A stretch of DNA of 64,000 bases. Origin: Frigidibacter sp. SD6-1. Its GTDB lineage: Bacteria > Pseudomonadota > Alphaproteobacteria > Rhodobacterales > Rhodobacteraceae. The notes under the pieces are model-generated. The model ran no database searches and had not been told where the DNA came from. It saw only the letters and a program-made list of their open reading frames with translations. This document shows positions 18,178-27,539 of this stretch, in pieces (position 1 is the stretch's first letter; each line of letters opens with the position of its first letter). The position numbers and the translations under genes are program-made. The stretch lies in contig NZ_JARJNR010000007.1 of the NCBI RefSeq assembly GCF_030143255.1, forward strand, positions 186,001 to 250,000, given 5' to 3'.

Positions 18178-19510
18178 CGGCCACTGCCTCGCTCCGCCGC
18201 CGCCGGATCGCATCGGCGATCCACAGCCGCGAGAGCGCGTGGTAGAGCGGTTCGGGCGAGATGAGCCGCGACACGCCATAGCCCAGCATCGCCGCCGCCA
18301 TGATCGGCACGACATTCTCGTGATTGCCCGTCATCTCGACCACGATCACCACGGTCGTCAGCGGCGCTTGCACGACGCCCGCGAAATAGCCCGCCATGCC
18401 GAGGATGGCGCCAAGCGTCACGGATGCGCCGAGGATGAGGCTGATCGAGCTGCCAAGGCCCGCCCCCACGGACAGAGAGGGAGCGAAAAGCCCGCCGGGG
18501 ATGCCCGAGACGGTCGAGGCGAGGGTTGCGATGAACTTCGCAAGGAAGAAGGCGCCGGGCAGCCCGTCGCCCTCGATCGCGCCGCGCGCCTGGTCGTAGC
18601 CGGTGCCGAAGGTGGCGCCGCCGGTTGCGACACCGAGGATCGCGACGATCAGCCCGGCGGAACCCGCCACCAGAAGCAGCCGCCGTTCACGCGTGAAGAT
18701 CTTCGCCCGGCGCAGGCGCGTGACCAGCCCGACGGTGGCGAGGCTGAAAAGCGCGCCCAGAAGCCCGCCCGCGATGCCGGTCGCCGCCACCAGACCCCAG
18801 TCGCCGGGGAAGCTCGCGCTCACATGGGTGACGCCGAAATAGGTATAGCTGCCGAGGATCGAAAGCGAGGCGACACCGGCAAGGATCACTGCAGACAGGA
18901 CAAGGCCGTTCGTGCGGGCCTGATAGGCGCGGCTCATCTCCTCGATGGCGAAGACGATGCCGGCGAGCGGGGTGTTGAAGGCGGCGGCGATCCCGGCGGC
19001 CGACCCCGCAAGGATCAGGCCCCGCGCATGCGCCATGCCGCCAAGCCGCCCCGAGGCCAGCATGATTGCCGCGCCCACTTGCACCGTCGGCCCCTCGCGT
19101 CCGATCGACGCCCCGGCGAGAAGCCCCGCGAGCGTCAGGGAAATCTTGCCCACGACGATCCGCAAGGTCAGGTAACCGCCGCGATCCTCATCCTCGCGCA
19201 GGTGCCGCGCGGCAATGGCCTGCGGAATGCCCGAGCCCTGCGAGCCCGGGAAGAACCGGTCCGCCGCCCAGGCGCAGGCGATGAAGCCAAGGGGCGTCAC
19301 CAGAAGCGGCAACCAGCGCCGCCAGCCGTCCCCGAAGGCGGTCAGGAACAGGCCGTGCGCCTCGTCGGCCAAAACCGCAAAGCCCGCGCTGATCAGTCCG
19401 ATCGCAATCGCGCCCGCCCAGAAGACCAGCCGCGCGCGCCACAGCCGCGGCGAGGCGACAAGCGCGCGCGAGCGGCGCATCATCTGGTGTCTGATCAATC
19501 CCGGGCGCAT
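18152..19510 (-). CDS. ClC-family chloride/proton antiporter
   Basis: Polytopic membrane protein (452 aa) with the ClC selectivity motifs GSGIPQ, GREGP and GGLFAPS. The gating Glu in GREGP, the internal proton Glu in AIEEMSRAY and the Tyr in PEPLYHAL are all present, which fits a 2Cl-/H+ exchanger rather than a channel. I chose the ATG at 19510 because GGAGGGAAGGG sits upstream; an in-frame extension to 19669 is basic and lacks homology. The role may be acid resistance or chloride homeostasis. Confidence 0.9.
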   Translation of the reverse strand: MRPGLIRHQMMRRSRALVASPRLWRARLVFWAGAIAIGLISAGFAVLADEAHGLFLTAFGDGWRRWLPLLVTPLGFIACAWAADRFFPGSQGSGIPQAIAARHLREDEDRGGYLTLRIVVGKISLTLAGLLAGASIGREGPTVQVGAAIMLASGRLGGMAHARGLILAGSAAGIAAAFNTPLAGIVFAIEEMSRAYQARTNGLVLSAVILAGVASLSILGSYTYFGVTHVSASFPGDWGLVAATGIAGGLLGALFSLATVGLVTRLRRAKIFTRERRLLLVAGSAGLIVAILGVATGGATFGTGYDQARGAIEGDGLPGAFFLAKFIATLASTVSGIPGGLFAPSLSVGAGLGSSISLILGASVTLGAILGMAGYFAGVVQAPLTTVVIVVEMTGNHENVVPIMAAAMLGYGVSRLISPEPLYHALSRLWIADAIRRRRSEAVAATPESPSS

Positions 19511-19596
19511 CCACGTCCCTTCCCTCCGGTCCGGGATGCAACAGCCAGCCGCAACGGGCAAGGCAAAATCCTGCCTCGCCCTGATTTTGCGCCGGT

Positions 19597-20043
19597 TCAG
19601 GCGACCAGGCCGGTCTCTTTCAGAAGGCCCAGCCGCTTGGCTTCGTAATAATAGCCCTTGGCATACCACATGACCGCACGGTCCTCCTTGCCGCGCGCCA
19701 CCAGCCAGGCGCCGCGCAGATACTTACCCGCGTACATCAGGTTGGTTTCGGCATCGAGAAGCCCCTCTGGCGTGCCGCGATAGCCCATGGTGCGCGCCGT
19801 CTGCGGCAGGATCTGCATCAGGCCCCAATAGGGGCCGTTGCGGGCCGCCGGGTTGTAATTGCTCTCGCGGCGCACGACGCGGTGGAGGAGCGATTCCGGT
19901 ATGTCATGGATCCGCGCATATTTGCTGATCAGCCGGTTGACGTCCGCCGGGCCCGCGGGCGCGGCGCGGCGGGGCCGGGCGCCGCAGGCGGCAAGCGCTG
20001 CAAGGGAAAGGCCAAGGGCCGCGCGACGGGTGACAGATTGCAT
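19597..20043 (-). CDS. Lipoprotein lytic transglycosylase (SLT domain)
   Basis: Short 148-aa outer-envelope transglycosylase. The N-terminus MQSVTRRAALGLSLAALAAC is a lipoprotein signal with a twin-Arg pair and lipobox LAAC (Cys20). The SLT domain follows with the ES dyad in RRESNYNPAA (catalytic Glu near residue 63), YWGLMQI and MYAGKYLR. The ATG at 20043 follows AAGGAGGAAAC. It stands alone downstream of xthA on the same strand. Confidence 0.88.
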   Translation of the reverse strand: MQSVTRRAALGLSLAALAACGARPRRAAPAGPADVNRLISKYARIHDIPESLLHRVVRRESNYNPAARNGPYWGLMQILPQTARTMGYRGTPEGLLDAETNLMYAGKYLRGAWLVARGKEDRAVMWYAKGYYYEAKRLGLLKETGLVA

Positions 20044-20144
20044 GTTTCCTCCTTGCCCCGGTCCCTCTTTATTCGAGGACGCCCCGCGCGCCAATCGAGG
20101 CGGCGTGGATCGGCAAGAGATCGCCACCGTACCGGCCGCCGGCG

Positions 20145-20933
20145 TCAGAGATCGAACGCGGCAAAGACCGGCGCATGGTCGGACGGCTGATCCCAGCCGC
20201 GCGCGGCGCGCAGGATCCGGCTGCCGTGGCCTGCGTTCGCGATATCGGGCGTGGCCCAGATGTGATCCAGCCTGCGACCCTTGTCGGCCGCGTCCCAGTC
20301 GGGCGAGCGGTAGGACCACCAGCTGTAAAGAGTGCCGTTCGGGATATCTTTCCGCGTGATGTCGATCCAGCCGCCCGCCTCCCGCGCGGCGCTCAGGTGA
20401 TCGACCTCAATGGGCGTGTGGCTGACGATCTTCAGAAGCGCCTTGTGGTTCCAGACATCATCCTCACGCGGCGCGATGTTCAGATCGCCCACGAGGATCG
20501 CCTTCTCTGGCCGTTCCTCGCGGAACCAGTCGCGCATATGGGTCAGGAAATCGAGTTTCTGGCCGAACTTCACATTCTCTGCCCGATCGGGAATGTCGCC
20601 GCCTGCGGGCACATAGAAATTATGGATCGTGACGCCGTTTTCCAGCCGTCCAGCCACATGGCGGGCGTGGCCGAGGCTGGCGAAATCGTGCGAGCCGGCC
20701 AGAGTGATCGGCAGCTTCGACAGGATCGCCACGCCATTGTAGCTTTTCTGGCCCTTCGCCACCCGCCAGCGGTAGCCGAGCGCCTCGAACGCTTCGACGG
20801 GGATCTGTTCCTCAAGGCATTTGCATTCCTGCAGGCACAGGATGTCGGGCGCCTCCTCTCCCATCAACTTCGCCACGATCGGTTCGCGCAGGCGCACGGA
20901 ATTGATGTTCCAGGTGGCGACGGTGAAGGTCAT
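20145..20933 (-). CDS. xthA: Exodeoxyribonuclease III
   Basis: Mg-dependent AP endonuclease and 3'-5' exonuclease of base-excision repair; 262 aa. Motifs are ATWNINSVR (residue 6-14), LCLQECK (Glu ligand near 35), a GDLNIAP segment near 150, WWSYR, RLDHIW and the final SDHAPV with the catalytic Asp-His. The ATG at 20933 follows GAGGAGCCGCC. Confidence 0.96.
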   Translation of the reverse strand: MTFTVATWNINSVRLREPIVAKLMGEEAPDILCLQECKCLEEQIPVEAFEALGYRWRVAKGQKSYNGVAILSKLPITLAGSHDFASLGHARHVAGRLENGVTIHNFYVPAGGDIPDRAENVKFGQKLDFLTHMRDWFREERPEKAILVGDLNIAPREDDVWNHKALLKIVSHTPIEVDHLSAAREAGGWIDITRKDIPNGTLYSWWSYRSPDWDAADKGRRLDHIWATPDIANAGHGSRILRAARGWDQPSDHAPVFAAFDL

Positions 20934-21064
20934 GGGCGGCTCCTCGATGATCGGGCGCGACAATGGCAGCTTGGGCGGGAAAGCGCGAGGCCAAATGCTA
21001 GGCCCTTGCCCGGCCCCAATGTGCATGCAAGATGGTTGGCACCGTCCGCCAATGGAAGTGTCTC

Positions 21065-21607
21065 ATGCGCCTTGCCCTTCTCACCGCCCTCCTTGTCGCC
21101 CTCGGCCTGCCCGCAGTCGCCCGCCCGCTGACCGAGGCGGAGGCGAAGGCGCTTGAATCCGCGGTGGCGCGCTATGGCCGGGCGACGATGGCGAGAGAGG
21201 CCGAGAAAGTGGTGGGTACCATCCCGCCGCGCGTGCTGAATGTTGTCGCGGGCACCGCCGGGATCGAGGCAAGGAAGGTGACAGAGACACTCGTTGCCCA
21301 GACGAAAGAGGTGATGAAGACGACGAAGATCACCGATTTCGTCACCGCGCCCGGCCCATGGGAAGGCAATGACGCCACGCTTGCCGACGGGACGGCGGTG
21401 GTCTGGGCGGTGGTCCCCGCGCAGTTCGTGGCCGAAGGCGGCGGCAAGAAGACCCTCAACCAGCAGCCGCTTCTGGCGATCGAAGAAGAGGGCACATGGT
21501 TTTTCAGCCGGATCGACGGCCCGGCCCAGTTGCAGATCGTCGGTTTCGCCTATCCGTTCGTGACGGGGCTGGAACTGCCGCCCGCCACCTCTGTGCCCGC
21601 GAACTGA
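21065..21607 (+). CDS. Hypothetical secreted protein, 180 aa
   Basis: Not recognised. Residues 1-20 (MRLALLTALLVALGLPAVAR) form a signal peptide. The mature protein starts with a charged helix (EAEAKALESAVARYGRATMA) and continues as a beta-rich domain without cysteines, so it is probably periplasmic. It ends 7 nt before the MFS gene and probably shares its transcript. Confidence 0.7.
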   Translation: MRLALLTALLVALGLPAVARPLTEAEAKALESAVARYGRATMAREAEKVVGTIPPRVLNVVAGTAGIEARKVTETLVAQTKEVMKTTKITDFVTAPGPWEGNDATLADGTAVVWAVVPAQFVAEGGGKKTLNQQPLLAIEEEGTWFFSRIDGPAQLQIVGFAYPFVTGLELPPATSVPAN

Positions 21608-21614
21608 CGGCGCG

Positions 21615-22871
21615 ATGGCGGCCGCTCTCCTTCGCCGCAACCGCAACTATCGTCTGCATTTCACCGCAAGCGTGATCTCGAACCTCGGCGATGGCGTGTC
21701 GGTGCTGGCCTTTCCCTGGCTCGCGACGCTGCTCACGCGTGATCCGTTCCTGATTTCCCTGGTCGTGACCGGCGCGCGCCTGCCCTGGTTTCTTTTCGCG
21801 CTGCCCGCGGGCGTCTGGACCGACCGCGCCGACCGGCGGCGGATGATGGTCCGGGCCGATCTGGTGCGGATGGTACTGACCTTCGGCGTGATCGCGCTGA
21901 TCCTCTCGGTGCCCGGTTTGCCGCAGCCCGACACCGCCGGTCCCGCCGCGATCCTCGCGCTTTCGGGCCTCGCCTTCCTCCTCGGTACGGCCGAGGTTCT
22001 GCGCGACAATGCTGCGCAGACGCTGATGCCCGCTATCGTCGCGCCCGCCGATCTCGAACGCGCCAACGGTCAGATGTGGAGCGCCGAGCAGGTGATGAAC
22101 CATTTTATCGGGCCTCCTCTCGCCGGTGCACTGATTGGTCTTGGCATCGCCTGGCCCTTCGGCTTCGACGCAGTGACCTTTGCGGGTGCCGCAGCACTCG
22201 TCGCATTAATGGTGCTGCCGCCTGCCTCGCTTCCGCCGCGCCGCCCCTTTCTGGCGGAACTGAAGGAAGGGCTCGCCTGGCTGATGGCCAATCCGCTCAT
22301 CCGGCGTCTCGCGGTGATCCTCGGGGTGACGAATGCCGTCTTCACCGCCGCCATGACCATGGCCGCGCTTTATGCGCAGGAGATTCTCGGGCTTGACGCC
22401 TTCGGCTTCGGCCTCCTCCTGACCACCGGCGCGGCGGGCGGGGTGCTCGCGGGTCTAGCGGGTCCCGCCATCGCCGCGCGCCTCGGGCCGGAAAGGACAG
22501 TTCATCTTTCGATGGCGATCTTCACCGGCGCCTATTTCATCCTCGGCCTCTGGCCAACGCTTCCCGGTGCGGCGCTCGGCTTCTTCGGCGATGCGTTCGG
22601 CGGGGTCCTGTGGAACGTGGTGACGGTCTCCTACCGCCAAAGGGTGATCCCGCCCGCGCTTCTTGGCCGGGTGAATTCGGTCTATCGTTTCCTCGGCTGG
22701 GGGACGATGCCCGCGGGCGCACTCCTCGGCGGGGCGCTCGTCCGCCTGGGCGAGCCGCATCTGGGGCGTGAAACTGCGCTTCTCGCCCCTTTCGTCATCG
22801 CCGGGATCGTGACGCTGGGGCTGACGATCTATGGCTTCTTTCGGCTGGGATTCCCCGAAGAACAGCCCTGA
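21615..22871 (+). CDS. MFS transporter, EntS-like (MFS_3)
   Basis: Inner-membrane major-facilitator protein, 418 aa and about 12 helices, with the loop 2-3 signature GVWTDRADRRRMM (near residue 60-73) and NLGDGVSVLAFPW in helix 1. The closest family is MFS_3, which includes siderophore exporter EntS and many uncharacterised drug exporters; no siderophore gene is nearby, so the substrate is open. Confidence 0.85.
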   Translation: MAAALLRRNRNYRLHFTASVISNLGDGVSVLAFPWLATLLTRDPFLISLVVTGARLPWFLFALPAGVWTDRADRRRMMVRADLVRMVLTFGVIALILSVPGLPQPDTAGPAAILALSGLAFLLGTAEVLRDNAAQTLMPAIVAPADLERANGQMWSAEQVMNHFIGPPLAGALIGLGIAWPFGFDAVTFAGAAALVALMVLPPASLPPRRPFLAELKEGLAWLMANPLIRRLAVILGVTNAVFTAAMTMAALYAQEILGLDAFGFGLLLTTGAAGGVLAGLAGPAIAARLGPERTVHLSMAIFTGAYFILGLWPTLPGAALGFFGDAFGGVLWNVVTVSYRQRVIPPALLGRVNSVYRFLGWGTMPAGALLGGALVRLGEPHLGRETALLAPFVIAGIVTLGLTIYGFFRLGFPEEQP

Positions 22872-22878
22872 GAAGGAC

Positions 22879-23520
22879 CTAGATCAGCCCCGCCGCGCGG
22901 GCGCCATCCAGAAGGCTTTCGGCCAGATGATGGGCATGGCGCCCATCCGTCGCCTGCATGTCCGGCACCTGCACCACCACCATCCCGGCGGCTTTCGCCG
23001 CCGCCGCACCGGTGTCGCTGTCCTCGAAGGCGATGCAGCGTTCCGGCCGATGGCCCAGACGCGATGCCGCAAGCAGGTAAGGGTCCGGCGCGGGCTTGGG
23101 CCGCGTCACGCAATTCACCGTGACAACCGCACCGAAATAGCGATGAAGCCCCGTCTTCGACAGCTTGTGGTCGGCGCTCTTTCGCTGGCTCGATGTCGCA
23201 ACGGCGCGCGGCAATCCCAGCGCCTCCAGCCGGTCGAGAAGGTCGGTCGCGCCGGGGCGAAGCGGGATGCCCTCCTCCAGCGCGGCAAGGAACAGCCCGT
23301 CCCAGCGGCTACCGAATCGCTCGATGGGGAAATCCTCGCCATAGTGAGAGACGAGCGCCCGCGCGCCGGTGGCATTGTCCTTGCCCACGAGGCCTTCGAA
23401 AAGCCCGTCCGTCCTTGGCAATCCGAGGTCGGCCAGCGCACGATAGCCTGCCACGATCGCGATCCGCTCGGTATCGAGCAACAGCCCGTCAAGGTCAAAG
23501 ATCGCGGCATCGTAACGCAT
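22879..23520 (-). CDS. HAD-superfamily hydrolase (beta-phosphoglucomutase/phosphatase-like)
   Basis: A 213-aa subfamily IA HAD enzyme. Motif I DLDGLLLDT (nucleophile Asp near residue 8), motif II ATSS near 108, motif III Lys in RPKPAPDPYL and motif IV FEDSDTGAAAA are all present, with a helical cap domain between motifs I and II. I chose the ATG at 23520; an in-frame GTG lies two codons upstream. The substrate is probably a small sugar phosphate. It is convergent with the MFS gene. Confidence 0.88.
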   Translation of the reverse strand: MRYDAAIFDLDGLLLDTERIAIVAGYRALADLGLPRTDGLFEGLVGKDNATGARALVSHYGEDFPIERFGSRWDGLFLAALEEGIPLRPGATDLLDRLEALGLPRAVATSSQRKSADHKLSKTGLHRYFGAVVTVNCVTRPKPAPDPYLLAASRLGHRPERCIAFEDSDTGAAAAKAAGMVVVQVPDMQATDGRHAHHLAESLLDGARAAGLI

Positions 23521-23583
23521 TTGCACAGGCCTTTCGCTGGCCCGGTCGCAGAGCCGCGAGGATGCAGGGCGCTGGGCTGGGGT

Positions 23584-23683
23584 GAGAGGCTGGACAACGA
23601 CCCAAGCGGGGCTCGTTACGGCTGCTTCCTTCCGGACCTGACCGGGTTGGCGAGGCGCTCGCCCGCGCCAACCTCTCGCCGCC
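23584..23683 (-). ncRNA. ffs: Signal recognition particle RNA, small bacterial type (4.5S)
   Basis: On the minus strand the conserved SRP helix-8 core GGTCAGGTCCGGAAGGAAGC is present, with GAGAGGTTGG on the 5' side pairing with CCAGCCTCTC on the 3' side to close the long hairpin. Length is about 100 nt. It binds Ffh for co-translational targeting. The exact ends are estimated from the base pairing. Confidence 0.9.
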
Positions 23684-23755
23684 TAGATAGGCTTTGCGCA
23701 GAGGGAATGCAAGCTTGCGCGCATGTCGCGCTTCGGTTGGCCGACAGGAGCGCTT

Positions 23756-23823
23756 GGCCGCTCTTCGGCCCTTCAAGCCTCATCGCTCAGCGAAGAGCCG
23801 CCGCAAGGGGGCGATGAACGGCC
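23756..23823. repeat. Intergenic structured repeat, family B, copy 2
   Basis: Bounded by GGCCGCTC (23756-23763) and GAACGGCC (23816-23823), with the same internal blocks as 11160-11237 in the same order. It lies just downstream of the CpdB-like gene (minus strand), a plausible terminator position. Confidence 0.5.
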
Positions 23824-23838
23824 ACCCGCGGCGCGGCG

Positions 23839-25779
23839 TCAGAAGAGGACCCGGCAGCGCAGGAACCGGGGCGGCGCCGGGCCGACCGTCTCGACCTGCA
23901 GAGGAAGCGCCTCGTGCAGGTGCTCTGCGGCATCGACATGGGTATCGAACCACAGTGCGGTGCCGGGCGGCACGCCGGTCAGCCGCCAGTCGCACTGGGG
24001 GCCAAGACCGATGTTCGCGCCGCTTTCGACGAAATGGCGCAGGACCGTGGTGCACAGGACCAGCGGATCGGCGATCACGTTGTCCTCCCCCAACTCGGGA
24101 TAATTGCCGCCGCCGCCCGCGCGGAAATTGTTGGTGACAAGCAGAAACTCCTGCGATGCCGCGACAGGCGCCCCCCGGAAGCGCAGGTTCCCGATCCGGC
24201 GCGCCCCCGGACGGACGAGGCTGCCATCGGGGTCGTGGCGTGCGGGGACAGACAGGTTCACCTCATAGCTCAGCCCCGCGACCGTGTCGAAATCATAGGG
24301 CCGCGCCCCGGCATGGAGGAGCGGCTGGTCGCCCTGGCCTGGGGTGATCTGGCAATATTGCGATACAGCACGCTCAAGCCAGTCGTGCATCTGGGCGCCG
24401 GTCACGCGCAGGGCGCGGATCGAATTCGGGAAAGGATAAAGATCGTGGATGTGGCGCAGAAGGAAATCGCCCGCCGCGATCCGGGTGAAATTGCACGGGC
24501 CCGCCAGTCCGCCGAACTTGAAGGGGCTGGCCGCCGAAAGGCGCGGCAGATGCGACAGCCCGGCGGCGCCCGCGACCGCCGCCAGCCAGGAAAGCTGGGC
24601 GGCATGAATCAGATCCATCATCGGTCCCGGCAGAACCGGGGCGAAATAGCTGTTGAGCGGGCGGTCGGCCCGCCCGATCGGGCGGCGCACATAGTCCAAC
24701 GTAGTCGCGTGGCAGGATGCGACGGACTGCTCGACCGCAGGGTCGATATCGACACGCGCGACGAACTGGCCGCTTGCATCGCGCAACGCCACGGGTTCCA
24801 GTCGGCTTTCGCTGTCCCCGACGGTCCAGCGCCCGTCCCTGCAAAGAAGCTCAAGGTCGATGACGCCCAGATGCGAGCCGCGAAAGCCGGGTTCGACCGC
24901 CGGCTTTCCGCAGATCCTTCCCCGCTCGGGGTCGACCTCGTCGGTCTGGGGAATGCCTGCGCCGGGAAACAGCCGATGGGTATGTCCGGCGATCACCACA
25001 TCAACCTCGCCAAGCCGCGCGACCTCCAGGGCGACATTGTCGTGCTGCCGTCCGTCGCTGTCGCCGCCGATGCCCGAATGGCAGAGCGCCACGACAATGT
25101 CCGCGCCGCGGCGGCGCAGGTCGGACGCCCAGGCGGCCGCGGCACAGACCTCGTCGCGGGTCTTCAGGCGCCCGGCCAGATGCTTGCGCTCCCAGGTCTC
25201 GACCTGCTGGGGCAGGAGGCTCAGAACGCCGATCTTGACCAGCGCCGGGCAACCCGCGTCATTGACCAGCAGGCGTTCCAGGATCAGCGTCGGTGTGGTG
25301 AAGAACTCGTCCTGACCGGGCGTTGTCCCGAGCCGCCGGGCGATATTGGCGGACAGGACCGGGAAGCGCGCATCGGCGAGCGCTCGTTCGAGGAAGGCGA
25401 TGCCATAACCGAACTCGTGATTGCCGAGGCCGACCGCATCGTAGCCCACCGCATTCATCGCCGCGACGACCGGATGATGGCGGCCCTTCGGCAGCTGCCC
25501 GTCAACGGCAGTCAGCTCGCCCAGGGGGCTGCCTTCGATGAAGTCGCCATTGTCGAGCGTGATGGAATTGGCCACTTCCGCCCTGGCCCGCCGGATCAGG
25601 GTCGTCAGCCGGGCGAGGCCCACCGCCTCGAGCGGACGGTCGGCGGCGTAATCGTAAGGCATCACATGCGCATGGATATCGGAGGTCGCGAGGATCCTCA
25701 GGCCGTATGTCTGCTGCTGCGGTCCGCGAACTGTGTCTGCCAACGCCTTTTCTGTCAGCACCGATGCGCGGCCACGCAA
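23839..25779 (-). CDS. 5'-nucleotidase / 2',3'-cyclic phosphodiesterase (CpdB-like)
   Basis: Two-domain metallophosphoesterase of 646 aa. The N-terminal calcineurin-like domain (about 25-330) has the metal ligands in TSDIHAH, DNGDFIEGSP, GLGNHEFGYG, ALCHSG and AGHTHR; the C-terminal 5'-nucleotidase domain (about 350-610) contains the aromatic substrate stack region and NNFRAGGGGNYP. Family members are usually periplasmic, but no signal peptide is visible here, so the protein may be cytosolic or the start may be misassigned. The longest frame begins at TTG 25779; GTG at 25761 is an alternative. Confidence 0.87.
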   Translation of the reverse strand: MRGRASVLTEKALADTVRGPQQQTYGLRILATSDIHAHVMPYDYAADRPLEAVGLARLTTLIRRARAEVANSITLDNGDFIEGSPLGELTAVDGQLPKGRHHPVVAAMNAVGYDAVGLGNHEFGYGIAFLERALADARFPVLSANIARRLGTTPGQDEFFTTPTLILERLLVNDAGCPALVKIGVLSLLPQQVETWERKHLAGRLKTRDEVCAAAAWASDLRRRGADIVVALCHSGIGGDSDGRQHDNVALEVARLGEVDVVIAGHTHRLFPGAGIPQTDEVDPERGRICGKPAVEPGFRGSHLGVIDLELLCRDGRWTVGDSESRLEPVALRDASGQFVARVDIDPAVEQSVASCHATTLDYVRRPIGRADRPLNSYFAPVLPGPMMDLIHAAQLSWLAAVAGAAGLSHLPRLSAASPFKFGGLAGPCNFTRIAAGDFLLRHIHDLYPFPNSIRALRVTGAQMHDWLERAVSQYCQITPGQGDQPLLHAGARPYDFDTVAGLSYEVNLSVPARHDPDGSLVRPGARRIGNLRFRGAPVAASQEFLLVTNNFRAGGGGNYPELGEDNVIADPLVLCTTVLRHFVESGANIGLGPQCDWRLTGVPPGTALWFDTHVDAAEHLHEALPLQVETVGPAPPRFLRCRVLF

Positions 25780-25980
25780 AGTTCAAACGGCTCGCACCCG
25801 CCTGTCAGCCCCTGATATCAATGGCTTGATCCTACATGAGAATGCGGGGTCGCGCCACCGCGATATGTAACTTCGTACAATAAATCTCCTAATGGTTGTA
25901 TTTTCTGCAACAGTCGGGCGCTCGCTTGTGCCGCTGTCGATCATATGGTCTCAGATGGGCGTTGCGGACCGGAGGGTGAC

Positions 25981-26949
25981 GTGCACGGCGATCCGACAGT
26001 GACCTTTGGGGCGGCCGGTCTCGACCGGGCCGCCGATCTGCGGGCAGACGATACGGCATTGCGTGACCTGGCGGGCAGCGCGGCTGCGCGTTGCCTCGCG
26101 CTCTGGCGCGGCAAGCTTCTGATGTCGGGCGCGCATGTCCTGCGCCTGCCGCCCGCCCATCCGCTGGTCGCGGACCGCGCGTTGCTGTTCCTCGGCCGAT
26201 CCTGCGGCGCGCCGCAATTTGCTGCCGATCTTTCCGACTGGGAACCGGAGGAAATGGCCGACGGCAGCGCCTTCGTCGATCATACGGTCCAGCATCACCC
26301 GCTGATCGGCCCGGATTGGGGCGATGCGGCCGGGTTTGCCGAGTTGCGCACCGTGCTGGGCGATCTCGATCCAGTGGAGGCCGAATTGGCGGCGACGGCC
26401 AAGGCGCTTTGGGCCTGGCACCAGACGCACGGTTTCTGCGCCCGCTGCGGGGCGGAAAGCCGGATCGCCAAGGCCGGGTGGCAACGCGACTGCCCGCGCT
26501 GCGGCGCGCAGCATTTTCCCCGCACCGATCCGGTGGTGATCATGCTGATCACGCGTGCCAACAAGGTGCTTGTCGGGCGCTCGCCCGGCTGGCCCGAGGG
26601 GATGTATTCCTTGCTTGCCGGTTTCATGGAGCCGGGCGAGACGGTCGAGGCCGCCGTGCGCCGCGAGGTGAGGGAGGAAGCGGGTCTTGCCGTCGGGCGC
26701 GTGCGCTATCTGGCCAGCCAGCCCTGGCCCTACCCCTCCTCCCTGATGATCGGTTGCGCGGGCGAGGCGCTGGCCGACGAGCTTTCCATCGACCCGACGG
26801 AAATCGAGGCCTTGCTCTGGCTGACGCGGGAAGATCTGGCAGATGTCTTCGCGGGCACGCATTCCGTGGTCAAACAGCCACGCCGCGGCGCGATTGCCGG
26901 ATATCTGCTTCACGAATGGCTGTCGGGCCGGGTAAGGAACGACTGGTAA
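25981..26949 (+). CDS. nudC: NAD+/NADH diphosphatase (Nudix)
   Basis: Hydrolyses NAD(H) to NMN(H) and AMP and can remove NAD caps from RNA. The 322-aa protein has an N-terminal domain, a zinc ribbon (CARCG near residue 155 and CPRCG near 172), the Nudix box beginning GFMEPGETVEAAVRREV with REEAG, and the NudC-specific SQPWPYPSS. I chose the GTG at 25981 because CGGAGG lies 6 nt upstream; an in-frame upstream start at 25945 is possible. It is divergent from the CpdB-like nucleotidase gene, so both may belong to nucleotide turnover. Confidence 0.92.
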   Translation: MHGDPTVTFGAAGLDRAADLRADDTALRDLAGSAAARCLALWRGKLLMSGAHVLRLPPAHPLVADRALLFLGRSCGAPQFAADLSDWEPEEMADGSAFVDHTVQHHPLIGPDWGDAAGFAELRTVLGDLDPVEAELAATAKALWAWHQTHGFCARCGAESRIAKAGWQRDCPRCGAQHFPRTDPVVIMLITRANKVLVGRSPGWPEGMYSLLAGFMEPGETVEAAVRREVREEAGLAVGRVRYLASQPWPYPSSLMIGCAGEALADELSIDPTEIEALLWLTREDLADVFAGTHSVVKQPRRGAIAGYLLHEWLSGRVRNDW

Positions 26950-26977
26950 CTAGTCAGAGAGGCCTCGGCGGCGAACG

Positions 26978-27451
26978 ATGCGGCTTACCTCGAAAACCGA
27001 TATCGATGCGACGCCCGAAGCGCTCTTCGCGGCGATGACCGACCTTGACTGGATCGAGGGGCTGGCCCGGCGTGGCGGCGTCCGGCTGGAACGTCTGTCA
27101 GGCGCAGGCCCGATGGGGCGCGGATCCTCGTGGCAGGCGGTCTTCCGGCTTCGCGGCAAGGACCGCACCGTCGTCAGCCGGATCGAAGCGCACGAGCCGC
27201 CGCGCCGGCTGCTTTTGTCCGGCGAGACGGTCAGCTTCAGCTTTCTTGTAGAACCGACGCTCATACCCCTGTCGCGGCAGGTGACGCGCCTCGCGCTTTC
27301 CGTCGAGATCAAGCCGCTGACTTTCGGGGCGCGGGTGATGATCCAGACCCTGAAGATCGGCAAATCGAGACTGCAGCAGCGCCTCGACAGGCGGCTGGAA
27401 ACCGCCGGACGGATGCTCAAGGAACGGGCATCGCGCGCCGGTCGCGCCTGA
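26978..27451 (+). CDS. SRPBCC-family (START-like) protein
   Basis: A 157-aa soluble protein that starts MRLTSKTDIDATPEALFAAM, the typical entry into an SRPBCC lipid/ligand-binding fold, and ends with a long basic helix. No catalytic motif is visible. It follows nudC by 28 nt and is likely co-transcribed; its function is unknown. Confidence 0.75.
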   Translation: MRLTSKTDIDATPEALFAAMTDLDWIEGLARRGGVRLERLSGAGPMGRGSSWQAVFRLRGKDRTVVSRIEAHEPPRRLLLSGETVSFSFLVEPTLIPLSRQVTRLALSVEIKPLTFGARVMIQTLKIGKSRLQQRLDRRLETAGRMLKERASRAGRA

Positions 27452-27539
27452 CGCCGCGCAAATACTGATCAAAGTCTTGCTTTGGTCACAAAGCCCGGGC
27501 ACCATCAGTCCCAGGACCCTTTTCCCCAAGGAGACTTTA

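Noticed and set aside
18071-19648. A 525-codon plus-strand open frame
   Set aside because: Antisense to the ClC antiporter gene; composition is that of a shadow.
23914-25815. A 633-codon plus-strand open frame
   Set aside because: Antisense to the CpdB-like gene, which has clear metallophosphoesterase motifs on the minus strand.
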